Assembly (NCBI GenBank): GCA_052388275.1
Contig: JBQTII010000072.1
Span: 1 to 56,461, forward strand
DNA: 56,461 nt
Direction: 5' to 3'
Origin: JBQTII01 sp052388275
GTDB lineage: Bacteria; Actinomycetota; Actinomycetes; Sporichthyales; Sporichthyaceae
Position numbers and translations under genes: made by a program. This document shows positions 9,262 to 20,066 of the stretch, one piece after another. The notes below the pieces were generated by a model. It was given only the letters and a program-made list of their open reading frames with translations, ran no database searches and was not told the origin of the DNA. How positions within the stretch are numbered: the first letter of the stretch is position 1; the number at the start of each line of letters is the position of its first letter.

Positions 9262-10203
9262 TCAGGGCGTGGCCGTCGTGGTCGGCTCGGTGCTCGCCGC
9301 CGAAGAGGATTCCGGCGACGAGCCGGTGGCGCCGGCCGTTGGCGTGGCTGCCGGGGTGGTCGCGTCGCCCACCAGAAGCTCCTCGATCATCCCCTCGGTG
9401 AAGTGCGGCGGGCCGTCGCCGTTGAAATCATGCTCGGCGTCGGAGTCCTTGCCGATGAAGCAGGTCAGAACGTAGCGGCCGTCGGGGAGGTCCCAGAACC
9501 AGGTCGCGGTCTCGCCGGGCTTGGCCAGCACGAGGGCGGCGGGCGGGCCCGGGGTGACCTTCGTCATCGCCTCCTCCTCGGGCAGCGCAAGAATCTCCTC
9601 CGGACTCAGGGTCACGTCGTCGTTGATCCGCAACAGGACGATCTCGTGAAACTCCTCGCCCTCGTTCGTCAGCGTGACGGCGGTGGGACCGGCCGGGATC
9701 TGGGTGGGCACGCCGCTGAACTCGTAGTCGGCGGCGGTGGCGGACAGGGCGCCGAACGCGCAATTGGCGACCAAATACTCATCGATCACCTTCTCCGGCG
9801 CGAGAAACTCCGGCGCCAGGAAGAACTCCTCGTCGCCAGCGGTGATCGCCGCTTGGACCAGCCGATTGATCTCGGTCACCGGCGCGCTGACCTCGGCCTG
9901 TGCGGTGCGCACCAGCTCGGCGTAGGGGGCAGTGAAGGCGGCGCGCAGAGTCTCACCGATCTGAGCCGGGGAGGGCGACTCGGGGCCACCCGGGCCCGCG
10001 TCGGTGTCGAAGATGGCCTTGTCCACCGCGATCTTCGCGGTGCAGAACTCGGCGAGGCCGGCAGCGCTCGGCGTGGGCGTCGCCACGACCGCCGCATCCG
10101 GTTTAGGGCCCGCGACGCCGTCGATGTCGTCGGAGCAGCCACTCAGGACGAGGGCGGCGGCCGCAGCTGCGGCCAGTAGGACGCGGTGTCGGGCGCTGAT
10201 CAT
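9262..10203 (-). CDS. Cupredoxin-like lipoprotein
   Basis: About 313 residues. A signal peptide ends in the lipobox LVLSGC, so it is membrane-anchored and extracytoplasmic. A helical region (about 40-140) is followed by a beta-rich domain resembling a cupredoxin: FHEIVLLRI supplies a His, YVLTCFIGK a Cys, and PPHFTEGM a His with a Met five residues later, the order of a type 1 copper site, though the Cys-His loop is unusually long. The tail is Thr/Ala/Ser-rich. ATG 10203 is chosen because GGAGG lies 7 nt upstream. Its place directly before the multicopper oxidase suggests electron transfer or copper delivery to it; this is inference. Confidence 0.7.
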   Translation of the reverse strand: MISARHRVLLAAAAAAALVLSGCSDDIDGVAGPKPDAAVVATPTPSAAGLAEFCTAKIAVDKAIFDTDAGPGGPESPSPAQIGETLRAAFTAPYAELVRTAQAEVSAPVTEINRLVQAAITAGDEEFFLAPEFLAPEKVIDEYLVANCAFGALSATAADYEFSGVPTQIPAGPTAVTLTNEGEEFHEIVLLRINDDVTLSPEEILALPEEEAMTKVTPGPPAALVLAKPGETATWFWDLPDGRYVLTCFIGKDSDAEHDFNGDGPPHFTEGMIEELLVGDATTPAATPTAGATGSSPESSSAASTEPTTTATP

Positions 10204-10380
10204 GTGGTGCCTCCGGGAGCGCATACGGGTGCCAAGAGTGCCCAGGCGGACTGACGGTAATGCGTACGTGATTCCAGAACATCCCCTGCCTCACAGATAT
10301 GAGGCGGTCGATACCTGTCCGTAGCCAACACCTGAACTCCTGCGGACCCGCGGCGGGCGGGGCAAGGCGCGTGCGCTGAA

Positions 10381-11391
10381 TCAGTGTGGCGCTGCCAGGG
10401 AAAGTCCGAACCGTCCCGCTGCGTCGGTCCACCAGTGCCGCAGCTCCATTGCGGCGGTGGCCAACTCGGCGCGAACCCCTTCCCGGCGGAACTTGGCCGA
10501 GATCTCCGTACGGATCTCCTCACCGTCGGCGAAGTGCACGTCCAGCTCCAGGGCAGCGATCCGGACCCGCTGCTCTGCTCGCGCGCGAAGGCGCATTTCG
10601 ATCCACTCGTTGCGCTCGTCCCAGACGGCACGGTGCTCGAAGGCGCCCGGGTTGAAGTTCGCGTCGAGTTCGCGGTTCAGCACGTGCAGCACGTTGCGGT
10701 TGAACGCTGCCGTCACCCCGGCGCTGTCGTCGTAGGCGGGCACCAGCACCGCGGGGGACTTCACGAGATCGGTGCCCAGCAGCAGGGAGTCCCCGGGCCG
10801 CATCGCCGCGCGAACGTCGGCGAGAAAACGGGCCCTGCAGGGCGGAGCGAGATTGCCGATGGTGCCGCCGAGGAAGACGAACAGCCGACGGTCACCGTGG
10901 TCGGGCAGCAGGTGCAGGTGGTGCTCGAAATCGGCGACGACGGCGTGCACGAGCAGATCTGGATACCTCTCGAGCAGGCCCGCCGCGGCTTCGGTCAGCG
11001 CGGTGTCGCTGACGTCGACGCCGACGTAGCGGCGCAGGGTGCCTGCCTCATCGAGAGCGTTGAGCAGCAGCCGGGTCTTCTCCGACGATCCCGAACCCAG
11101 CTCGACAACGGTCGACGCCCGGCTGGCGAACGCGATCACGGCGGCCTGAGTCCGCAGGATCTCGGCCTCGGCGCGGGTCGGGTAGTACTCCGGGAGCCGG
11201 GTGATCGCGGTGAACAGTTCACTGCCGGCGGCATCGTAAAACCACTTCGGCGGCAGCGTCTTCGGGGTCGCGCTCAATCCGGCGCGGACGTCGGCGCGCA
11301 GCGTGCGAGCGGCGAAGTCCCCGGGCAGGTGCTCGTCGAGGACGAACCGCGCGCTCTCGGCGAGGGCGGTGGACGGGTCGAGGGTGGTCAC
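10381..11391 (-). CDS. egtD: L-histidine N-alpha-methyltransferase EgtD
   Basis: Trimethylates histidine with S-adenosylmethionine to give hercynine, the first committed step of ergothioneine synthesis. The 336-residue protein has the family features LPPKWFYDAAGSELFTAIT, the SAM-binding VVELGSGSSEKTRLLL and FLGGTIGNL. It is the last gene of the leftward egtA-B-C-D operon, 37 nt after egtC. The start is GTG 11391; the spacer before it holds half of the P2 inverted repeat. Confidence 0.97.
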   Translation of the reverse strand: MTTLDPSTALAESARFVLDEHLPGDFAARTLRADVRAGLSATPKTLPPKWFYDAAGSELFTAITRLPEYYPTRAEAEILRTQAAVIAFASRASTVVELGSGSSEKTRLLLNALDEAGTLRRYVGVDVSDTALTEAAAGLLERYPDLLVHAVVADFEHHLHLLPDHGDRRLFVFLGGTIGNLAPPCRARFLADVRAAMRPGDSLLLGTDLVKSPAVLVPAYDDSAGVTAAFNRNVLHVLNRELDANFNPGAFEHRAVWDERNEWIEMRLRARAEQRVRIAALELDVHFADGEEIRTEISAKFRREGVRAELATAAMELRHWWTDAAGRFGLSLAAPH

Positions 11392-11428
11392 GAGGCGTGT
11401 CTCTCAATCTGCGGTGGACTCGGAAATC

Positions 11429-12202
11429 TCAGGTGGCTGCCGGTAATTCCTCGATGGTGATCCGTGCTGCGGTGGCCACCAGGACGTGATCGTCGGGGAC
11501 GTCGACCCATCCCGGCGAATCGTCGAACGGTTCGCTGGCGACGATGACGCCGGGCAGCGGGGTGCCGCCGGGTCCAGGGTGGGATCCGTGCAGGTAGCAC
11601 AGGGTGTCGCCCGCGGTGGTGGCGATGATGCGTTCCCCGTCGTGCAGGAGCAGGTTCACCCGGCCGCCGGTGAGTGCGCGGGCGCGAGCGGCGAGCGCTG
11701 CGGTGGCGGCCACCGGGTCGTCCCCGCGCTCGAGGGCTGGATGCAGCAGCGCCCACAGCAACGTCGAATCGATCAGGGCCTGCTCGGCGGCGAGCGCATT
11801 CCACTCCACCTGCGCCGCGAGCTTCTCCGCCGAGGCGGGCCACCCGGTCAGCGTCCCGTTGTGGCTGAACAGGTAGCGACCACGGGTGAACGGCGCCGTG
11901 GCCGGCTCGTTGACCACGTTGCCGGGTGAGGCCGAGCGCACCGCCCCCAGGACGGCGCCGGAGTGGGTCACCTGGGCCAGGTCCTTGATGGTGACATCCG
12001 CCCAGATCGGCGTGGCGCGTCGATACCGCGCCGGGTCGGCGTGGCCGGCGCGGTACCAGCCGATCCCGAACCCGTCGGCGTTGAGCAGGCCGTGCTTCTG
12101 GCGACGGGGGGCGTAGGACTGAACGGCCAGACCGAACGGGGGAGCAAAGACGAGATCGTGCAGGCTGACCGGCGGCCCGAGATAGGCAAAGTGACGGCAC
12201 AT
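11429..12202 (-). CDS. egtC: Gamma-glutamyl-hercynylcysteine S-oxide hydrolase EgtC
   Basis: Class II (Ntn-type) glutamine amidohydrolase that removes the gamma-glutamyl group from the EgtB product. Ntn hydrolases need Cys at position 2, so ATG 12202 (MCRHFAYLG) is the correct start, not the in-frame codon at 12235. FSHNGTLTGWP and LNADGFGIGWY are further hallmarks. About 257 residues. The start overlaps the egtB stop by one base (TGATG), which predicts translational coupling. Confidence 0.95.
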   Translation of the reverse strand: MCRHFAYLGPPVSLHDLVFAPPFGLAVQSYAPRRQKHGLLNADGFGIGWYRAGHADPARYRRATPIWADVTIKDLAQVTHSGAVLGAVRSASPGNVVNEPATAPFTRGRYLFSHNGTLTGWPASAEKLAAQVEWNALAAEQALIDSTLLWALLHPALERGDDPVAATAALAARARALTGGRVNLLLHDGERIIATTAGDTLCYLHGSHPGPGGTPLPGVIVASEPFDDSPGWVDVPDDHVLVATAARITIEELPAAT

Positions 12203-13557
12203 CAGCACCCTCGGGGGGCTCCGCCCCCCGAGCACCCCCCCACACCATCAGCCTCACGCGCGGTGCGAAATCCGGCGAAGATCTGCCGCCGGATCGGGTA
12301 GTCCCAGTTGCGGAAGGTGCCGCGAGCGGCGAGGTGATCGACGGCCCACGATCCACCGCGGAGCACCTTGTACTCACCCGCCCGGCCCGGCCCGGGAAAG
12401 AAGACCTGGGAGTACTCGGGATAGGGGAAGGCCCGAAAGCCGGGATAGGCGGTGAAGTCCGAACTCGTCCACTCCCAGACGTCACCGATCATCTGGTGCG
12501 CGCCCAGTGGCGAGCTCCCCGCGGGATAGGCGCCCACCGGGGCCGGGCCCAGGTGACGACCCGCCAGATTCGCGAGCTCTGGTGTGGGATCGCCGTCACC
12601 CCACGGATAGCGCAGCGATCGGCCGGTGACGGGGTCGAAGCGGGCGGCCTTCTCCCACTCGATCTCGCTCGGCAGGCGGCGACCGGCCCAGCGCGCATAC
12701 GCGTCCGCCTCGAACCAGCAGACGTGCTGAACGGGCTCAGTACCGACCATGGGCGCGGTGGTGCCGAATCGCCGGATCACCCAGCCGCCGCCGCCATCCG
12801 GGCTCCAGTACTCCGGTGCGCTCCAACCGGTGTCCTGTAGGTGTGCCCAGCCGTCGCGCTGCCACCAGCGTGGGTTGCGGTAGCCGCCGTCGGCGATGAA
12901 ATCGGCGTAGGCGGCGTTGGTGACGGGGGTGGTGTCCAGGTGAAACGCCGGCACGTGCACCTGGTGGGCGGGGCGTTCGTTGTCCAGGGCCCAGGGGTCG
13001 AGGTCGGTGCCCATCTCGAAGTGCCCTGCCGGCACGAGCACCTCGGCAGGCACGTCGCGGCGCGAGAGGGGGGGCGAGGGTGCCGCCAGCACGGCCGGAC
13101 CGCAGCGCAGTTGGTGGGTTGCGTACATGGTCTCGACGTGTTGTTGCTCGTGCTGGGCGACCATCCTGAACACGAAGCCGTCGCGGGTCAGCTCGGTGCG
13201 CTCATCGAGTGCGACGGACTCCAGGGCCGTCAGTACGCGGGCGCGGACGTCGTGCACGTAGCTGCGGGCTTGATCCGGGTCCAGTAAGGGCAGCGCGGGC
13301 CGGTCCTTGCGGGCATGGCGGAACGCGTCGTAGAGCTGATCGAGGCGCGGGGGCAGGATCGGGGTGTGGCCGGTGAGTTCGCGCAGCAGCCAGAGCTCCT
13401 CCTGGTTGCCGATGTGGGCGAGATCCCAGACCAGCGGGGACATCAGCGGGGAGTGCTGGCGGGTCAGATCCGCGTCGTCGAGGGCGTCTGTCAGGGCCCG
13501 GGTGCGCCCGCGCGCGCGCTCCAGGTCGGCGGCGATGGCGGCCCGCAGCCCGTTCAC
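12202..13557 (-). CDS. egtB: Hercynine oxygenase (sulfoxide synthase) EgtB
   Basis: Non-heme iron enzyme that joins hercynine and gamma-glutamylcysteine with O2. The 451-residue protein has an N-terminal DinB-like domain with iron ligands His48 and the HEQQHVE pair (His136, His140), and a C-terminal formylglycine-generating-enzyme-type domain (VPAGHFEMG, GDVWEWTSSDF, VLRGGSW). The GTG start overlaps the stop of a 34-codon mini-ORF that in turn overlaps egtA. A Gly/Cys-rich tail (VGGCSGGGAPRGC) extends past the usual C-terminus and overlaps the egtC start. Confidence 0.96.
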   Translation of the reverse strand: MNGLRAAIAADLERARGRTRALTDALDDADLTRQHSPLMSPLVWDLAHIGNQEELWLLRELTGHTPILPPRLDQLYDAFRHARKDRPALPLLDPDQARSYVHDVRARVLTALESVALDERTELTRDGFVFRMVAQHEQQHVETMYATHQLRCGPAVLAAPSPPLSRRDVPAEVLVPAGHFEMGTDLDPWALDNERPAHQVHVPAFHLDTTPVTNAAYADFIADGGYRNPRWWQRDGWAHLQDTGWSAPEYWSPDGGGGWVIRRFGTTAPMVGTEPVQHVCWFEADAYARWAGRRLPSEIEWEKAARFDPVTGRSLRYPWGDGDPTPELANLAGRHLGPAPVGAYPAGSSPLGAHQMIGDVWEWTSSDFTAYPGFRAFPYPEYSQVFFPGPGRAGEYKVLRGGSWAVDHLAARGTFRNWDYPIRRQIFAGFRTAREADGVGGCSGGGAPRGC

Positions 13558-13658
13558 GGTCGTGTCCCCTGGTCATGAATGAGCGGCGGACCACCTGTTT
13601 CAGGGCAAACCGGACACGATCCGGGCCCCTGGTCATGAGTGAGCGGGAGACGGCTCAT
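13554..13658 (-). CDS. Repeat-derived 34-residue mini-ORF linking egtA to egtB
   Basis: A short ORF fills the egtA-egtB junction exactly. Its ATG overlaps the egtA stop (ATGA) and its TGA overlaps the egtB start (GTGA). The peptide begins MSRLPLTHDQG and ends with a second, near-identical PLIHDQG; between them is CPVC. The two PLxHDQG segments come from a 60-bp-spaced direct repeat. I do not recognise a family. It may be a real small protein, or a repeat insertion kept open so that ribosomes can pass from egtA to egtB. Confidence 0.5.
   Translation of the reverse strand: MSRLPLTHDQGPGSCPVCPETGGPPLIHDQGTRP
13566..13646. repeat. Direct repeat centred on TCATGA (family P6)
   Basis: Two 21-bp copies, 13566-13586 and 13626-13646, match at 20 of 21 positions (CCCCTGGTCATGARTGAGCG). 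Their 60-bp spacing keeps reading frame. Related TCATGAATGA and TCATTCATGA motifs flank a segment inside the cbiX 5' end (42926-43015). Confidence 0.7.
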
Positions 13659-14917
13659 GCGCGGGCCCTTTCGACATCCGCGTCCACCCGGTGGTAGCGC
13701 CCGGCCAGCAGGTCGGCCCGGGTGTCGTCCGCCGGGCACCGGCCACGGGCGGGATAACGCTCGGCGAAGGCCGCCAGGACGGGGTGCAGGCTCGCTGCGC
13801 CCAGGCGGTGGAGCGCAGCGCCGGCGGCTTCGAAGCAGGCCAGGGCGGCCCGGGCGAGCACTCGATCGGTCATCGCGTCCCGGCCCGCGCGGGCCAGTAC
13901 GGCGTCGGTGGCCGGAACCGCGACCAGGGCATCGCGGGCGCGGTCCGCGGCCTTCGCGTCGCTGCACAATGCCCACACCAAGGCCAGCGCCGCCATCGCG
14001 TCCTCATCAGTGCGCTGAGCGTCCAGGGTGCGCAATTCCAGGTGGCCGCGGGCACGGACCGGAGGAAACAGGGTCGTGAGGTGGTAGTCGAGGTCGTCGC
14101 GCGTGCATCGGCGCGGGCCGTCCCCGTCCAGCCAATCGCGCATGCGCAGCCCCGGCCGCGATCTCCACTGCGGGCTTTCGGATCGGATGCACAGGACGTC
14201 GGCATCGAGGACGTAACTCACCCAGGCCTGGCGAGGATCGCGGAGATCGCCGGGAAAGCGTGCCGGCGCGGTTCGGCCGGGATCGATGTCTCGCCAGATG
14301 GCCGCTCGACCCGCCCGTAACCCCCGGCCGGGACCCTGCAGGACCGGGGAGTTGGCGAACGCAGCGGTCAGGACGGGAGCGAGTTCGTGCAGCAGGGCCC
14401 AGCGGGTGTCCACCCCGACGTCGGGTCCGGGGTCCTGCGGGCCGGCGTCGAGGTTGATCTGCACCGCGGCCGTCGCGCACATCATCGTGCGTCCGGAGGG
14501 ACCTCTGCGGTCGAAGAACTCCTCCATGGCGGCGTATCTGGGCAGGTCCAGCGCACGGGTGGGGGGGCGCCACGGGTCCAGACCAATGCCGTGCAGTCGC
14601 AGACCCAGGGGGGCGAGTGCGCCGCGTAGCGCCTGGGCGTCGGCCAGGATCGCGCGCGCGCCTGCCGCGGGGTCGGAGAAGGGAAGGCTGGAGAGTTCGA
14701 GTTGCCCACCGGGCTCAACGGTCAGCCGGGTGGCGGTGAGAGCGGGATCCGATGCCGCGGCGGCGGCGAGTTCGTCAGGATGCAGGCGCCGGTGCGGATC
14801 GCCCGCGTCGGCGAGCAGCCATTCGAGTTCGACACCGACCACTTGCGGTGGTCCGGTTTTGAAGCAGGTGCTCGCAATGTAGGCCTCCGCCGCTGCGGCG
14901 CTGAGGTGCTCGTGCAC
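13655..14917 (-). CDS. egtA: Glutamate-cysteine ligase EgtA
   Basis: Makes gamma-glutamylcysteine, the sulfur donor for EgtB. The 420-residue protein belongs to the GCS2-type ligases, with GVELEWLLADAG, TVEPGGQLELSS, MMCATAAVQINLDAG and HLELRTLDAQ. GTG 14917 is chosen because GGGAGGGG lies just upstream and the product aligns with EgtA openings; longer in-frame starts up to 15142 run through the promoter region. It heads the leftward operon egtA - mini-ORF - egtB - egtC - egtD. egtE is not in the window. Confidence 0.93.
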   Translation of the reverse strand: MHEHLSAAAAEAYIASTCFKTGPPQVVGVELEWLLADAGDPHRRLHPDELAAAAASDPALTATRLTVEPGGQLELSSLPFSDPAAGARAILADAQALRGALAPLGLRLHGIGLDPWRPPTRALDLPRYAAMEEFFDRRGPSGRTMMCATAAVQINLDAGPQDPGPDVGVDTRWALLHELAPVLTAAFANSPVLQGPGRGLRAGRAAIWRDIDPGRTAPARFPGDLRDPRQAWVSYVLDADVLCIRSESPQWRSRPGLRMRDWLDGDGPRRCTRDDLDYHLTTLFPPVRARGHLELRTLDAQRTDEDAMAALALVWALCSDAKAADRARDALVAVPATDAVLARAGRDAMTDRVLARAALACFEAAGAALHRLGAASLHPVLAAFAERYPARGRCPADDTRADLLAGRYHRVDADVERARA

Positions 14918-15293
14918 GGCGTCCCCTCCCTTTCGTGGTGCGCTCCTCGTCGTGCACAGATCTCTGGGCGGAGCATTCCCAGCAGTCCCGGGGGTAACCC
15001 TACGTAGGCTCCGCAGGGCTATTCGGGCGCCAGTCGGTGACGGACTGATGACGTCTTCCGAACCAGCGGTTCTCGCGCGGATGTGACGGTGCTGACGCAG
15101 CCCGGGCGTTGGCGGCGCAGCGTCGGCAGGACTACGATTCATCTTGACGTCAAGATACTTCCGTGGAATCCCCGACGGCGGATCCCGTTAGGCAAGCCTG
15201 CGCTGGTCGGCCTGCAGCCGAAGGCGGAGGATGACGCAGGGCTCGGCCCCCGAACCGGTGCGGCCTGTTGCGGACGCGAGTAGGAGCAGACAG
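14918..15293. other. Divergent intergenic region, egtA / acnA
   Basis: 376 bp without a convincing gene. It must hold the promoters of the leftward egt operon and of rightward acnA. The one striking site is the perfect 16-bp palindrome at 15141-15156. A TAGGAG ribosome site precedes acnA. Confidence 0.6.
15141..15156. promoter_or_regulatory. Perfect palindrome, candidate operator upstream of acnA
   Basis: ATCTTGACGTCAAGAT is its own reverse complement over 16 bp and lies about 138 bp upstream of the acnA start. It contains TTGACG, which could also serve as a -35 box, but no good -10 follows at 17 bp. A dimeric regulator of central metabolism is a reasonable guess; which one cannot be told. 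Confidence 0.5.
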
Positions 15294-17966
<2,673 letters not shown>

Positions 17967-18088
17967 CGCGCCGCCGCCCGCCTAGACTCGGGACCCGGCC
18001 CAAGGTGAGTTGAGGCTTGGCAGGAGGAACTTCGGCGGGGCTGCGCCGCTGAACTGTCAGGAGCCTGACACCGGGCGTGTGATCGTGA

Positions 18089-18130
18089 CGTCCGAGCAGT
18101 TGCGAGCGATGGGCCACAATTGGTCGGACG
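18089..18130. repeat. 42-bp palindromic repeat, copy d (family P3)
   Basis: Begins CGTCCGAG and ends TCGGACG, 42 nt like copies a-c but with a more diverged interior. It lies 21 nt before the dxs start, in the dxs leader, so it could affect dxs expression. A small hairpin (GTCAGG/CCTGAC, 18056-18069) lies just upstream. Confidence 0.6.
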
Positions 18131-18151
18131 CCACGAGTTCTGGAGGTACGG

Positions 18152-20065
18152 GTGGGGCTGCTCGACTCGATCGCGGGTCCGGCCGAGGTCAAGGCGTTGC
18201 GCCCGGCCCAGCTGAGCGAGCTCGCGGCCGAGATCCGCGAGTTTCTCATCGACTCGGTCTCCCGCACCGGCGGGCACCTCGGGCCCAACCTCGGCGCGGT
18301 GGAGCTCTCGATCGCGCTGCACCGGGTCTTCGATTCCCCGCGAGACCGAATCATCTGGGACACCGGGCACCAGGCATACGTGCACAAACTGCTGACCGGC
18401 CGGGCCAAGGACTTCACCTCCCTACGCCAGCAGGGCGGACTGTCCGGTTACCCGTGCCGGGCCGAATCCGAGCACGACGTGATCGAGAACTCGCACGCCT
18501 CCACGGCGCTGTCCTACGCCGACGGGCTGGCCAAGGCCTATGCGCTGCGCGGGCAGTCCGAGCGCCGGGTGGTGGCCGTCGTCGGGGACGGCGCGCTGAC
18601 CGGGGGTATGTGCTGGGAGGCGCTGAACAACATTGCGGCTGCCCCCGATCGCGGCGTGATCATTGTGGTCAACGACAACGAACGCTCCTACGCCCCGACG
18701 ATCGGTGGCCTGGCGAACCACCTCGCGACGCTGCGCACCAAGCCGAGCTACGAACGCTTCCTGCGCTGGAGCGGCACGCGGGTGCAGCAGACGCCGGTGG
18801 TCGGCCGCAGTGCCTTCCACGCCTTGCACGGCATGAAGAAGGGCCTCAAAGACTGGCTTGCGCCGCAAGGCATGTTCGAGGACCTCGGGCTGAAGTACCT
18901 CGGCCCGATCGACGGGCACGACAGCGCCGCACTCGAGGCTGCCCTGCTCCGGGCCCGCAACTTCGGCGGCCCGGTCATCGTGCACGCGATCACCCGCAAG
19001 GGCGCCGGCTATGCACCTGCGGAGAACGACCTCGCGGATCACTTTCACGGCATCGGAGTGCTCGACCCGAGTACGGGACGGCCGATGGCGCCGCCGGCGG
19101 GGACCAGCTGGACCTCGGTGTTCGGAGCGGAGATCACCGCCCTCGCCGACGAGCGCGCCGACATCGTCACCATCACCGCCGCGATGCTCGCTCCCGTTGG
19201 GCTCACCGAGTTCGCTGTGCGCCACCCCACGCGCGTGTACGACGTCGGGATCGCCGAACAGCACGCCGTCACCTCGGCCGCCGGGCTGGCGATGGGCGGG
19301 ATGCACCCGGTGGTCGCGGTGTACGCGACCTTCCTGAACCGGGCCTTCGACCAGGTGCTCATGGATGTGGCGCTGCACCGGTGCGGGGTGACCTTCGTCC
19401 TGGACCGGGCCGGGGTGACCGGCGAGGACGGGGCGAGCCACCACGGCATGTGGGATCTGGCGATGCTGTCGCTGGTGCCCACTCTGGCGCTGGCCGCGCC
19501 CCGCGACGGCGCCCGGCTACGGGAGTTGCTGCGCGAAGCGGTGGCCATCGACGACGCCCCCACCGTGCTGCGCTTCCCGAAGGGCGTCACCGGGCCCGAT
19601 CTACCCGCCCTCGAGCGGATCGGGGTCGCCGACGTCCTGCACCGCGCGGGGGAGCCCGATGTGCTGCTCATCGCGGTCGGGGCGATGGCGCAGCTATGCC
19701 TGGACATCGCCGAACGACTCGGCGCCCAGGGGATCGGCGTCACCGTGGTGGACCCGCGTTGGGTGCTCCCGATCGACGCCGCCCTGCCGATGCTCGCCGC
19801 AGCTCATCGGCTGGTGGTCACCGTCGAGGATGGACTGCGGGCCGGGGGCGTCGGATCGCTGCTCGCCGCCGCCTGCCGCGACGGCGGCGTGGACACCCCG
19901 CTGCGCGACTTCGGTATCCCGTCGCAGTTCCTGGGGCACGGCACCCGTGCGCAGGTGCTCGCCGCCGTCGGGATCACCGCACAGGACATCTCCCGGGCCG
20001 TGGTCGAGACGATTGCCGGGCTCGACGCGCACGTCGCCGAATCCCGCACGGCCCCCTCCAGCTGA
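18152..20065 (+). CDS. dxs: 1-deoxy-D-xylulose-5-phosphate synthase
   Basis: First enzyme of the MEP isoprenoid pathway; joins pyruvate and glyceraldehyde 3-phosphate with thiamine diphosphate. The 637-residue protein has the opening SRTGGHLGPNLGAVELSIAL, IIWDTGHQAYVHK, the ThDP-binding VVGDGALTGGMCWEALNN, and the transketolase pyrimidine-binding part DVGIAEQHAVTSAAGLA. The GTG start follows CTGGAGGTACGG. One base separates its stop from the GTG of the FAD enzyme. Confidence 0.96.
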   Translation: MGLLDSIAGPAEVKALRPAQLSELAAEIREFLIDSVSRTGGHLGPNLGAVELSIALHRVFDSPRDRIIWDTGHQAYVHKLLTGRAKDFTSLRQQGGLSGYPCRAESEHDVIENSHASTALSYADGLAKAYALRGQSERRVVAVVGDGALTGGMCWEALNNIAAAPDRGVIIVVNDNERSYAPTIGGLANHLATLRTKPSYERFLRWSGTRVQQTPVVGRSAFHALHGMKKGLKDWLAPQGMFEDLGLKYLGPIDGHDSAALEAALLRARNFGGPVIVHAITRKGAGYAPAENDLADHFHGIGVLDPSTGRPMAPPAGTSWTSVFGAEITALADERADIVTITAAMLAPVGLTEFAVRHPTRVYDVGIAEQHAVTSAAGLAMGGMHPVVAVYATFLNRAFDQVLMDVALHRCGVTFVLDRAGVTGEDGASHHGMWDLAMLSLVPTLALAAPRDGARLRELLREAVAIDDAPTVLRFPKGVTGPDLPALERIGVADVLHRAGEPDVLLIAVGAMAQLCLDIAERLGAQGIGVTVVDPRWVLPIDAALPMLAAAHRLVVTVEDGLRAGGVGSLLAAACRDGGVDTPLRDFGIPSQFLGHGTRAQVLAAVGITAQDISRAVVETIAGLDAHVAESRTAPSS

Positions 20066-20066
20066 G

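Noticed and set aside
8296..10179. Rightward open frame of about 627 codons over the oxidase and lipoprotein genes
   Set aside because: Antisense to two genes with clear signal peptides and copper motifs.
10225..10380. Small gene between egtD and the lipoprotein gene, for example egtE or a fragment of it
   Set aside because: No frame with PLP-lyase features; only a short GCCTCA/TGAGGC hairpin (10288-10305) is visible.
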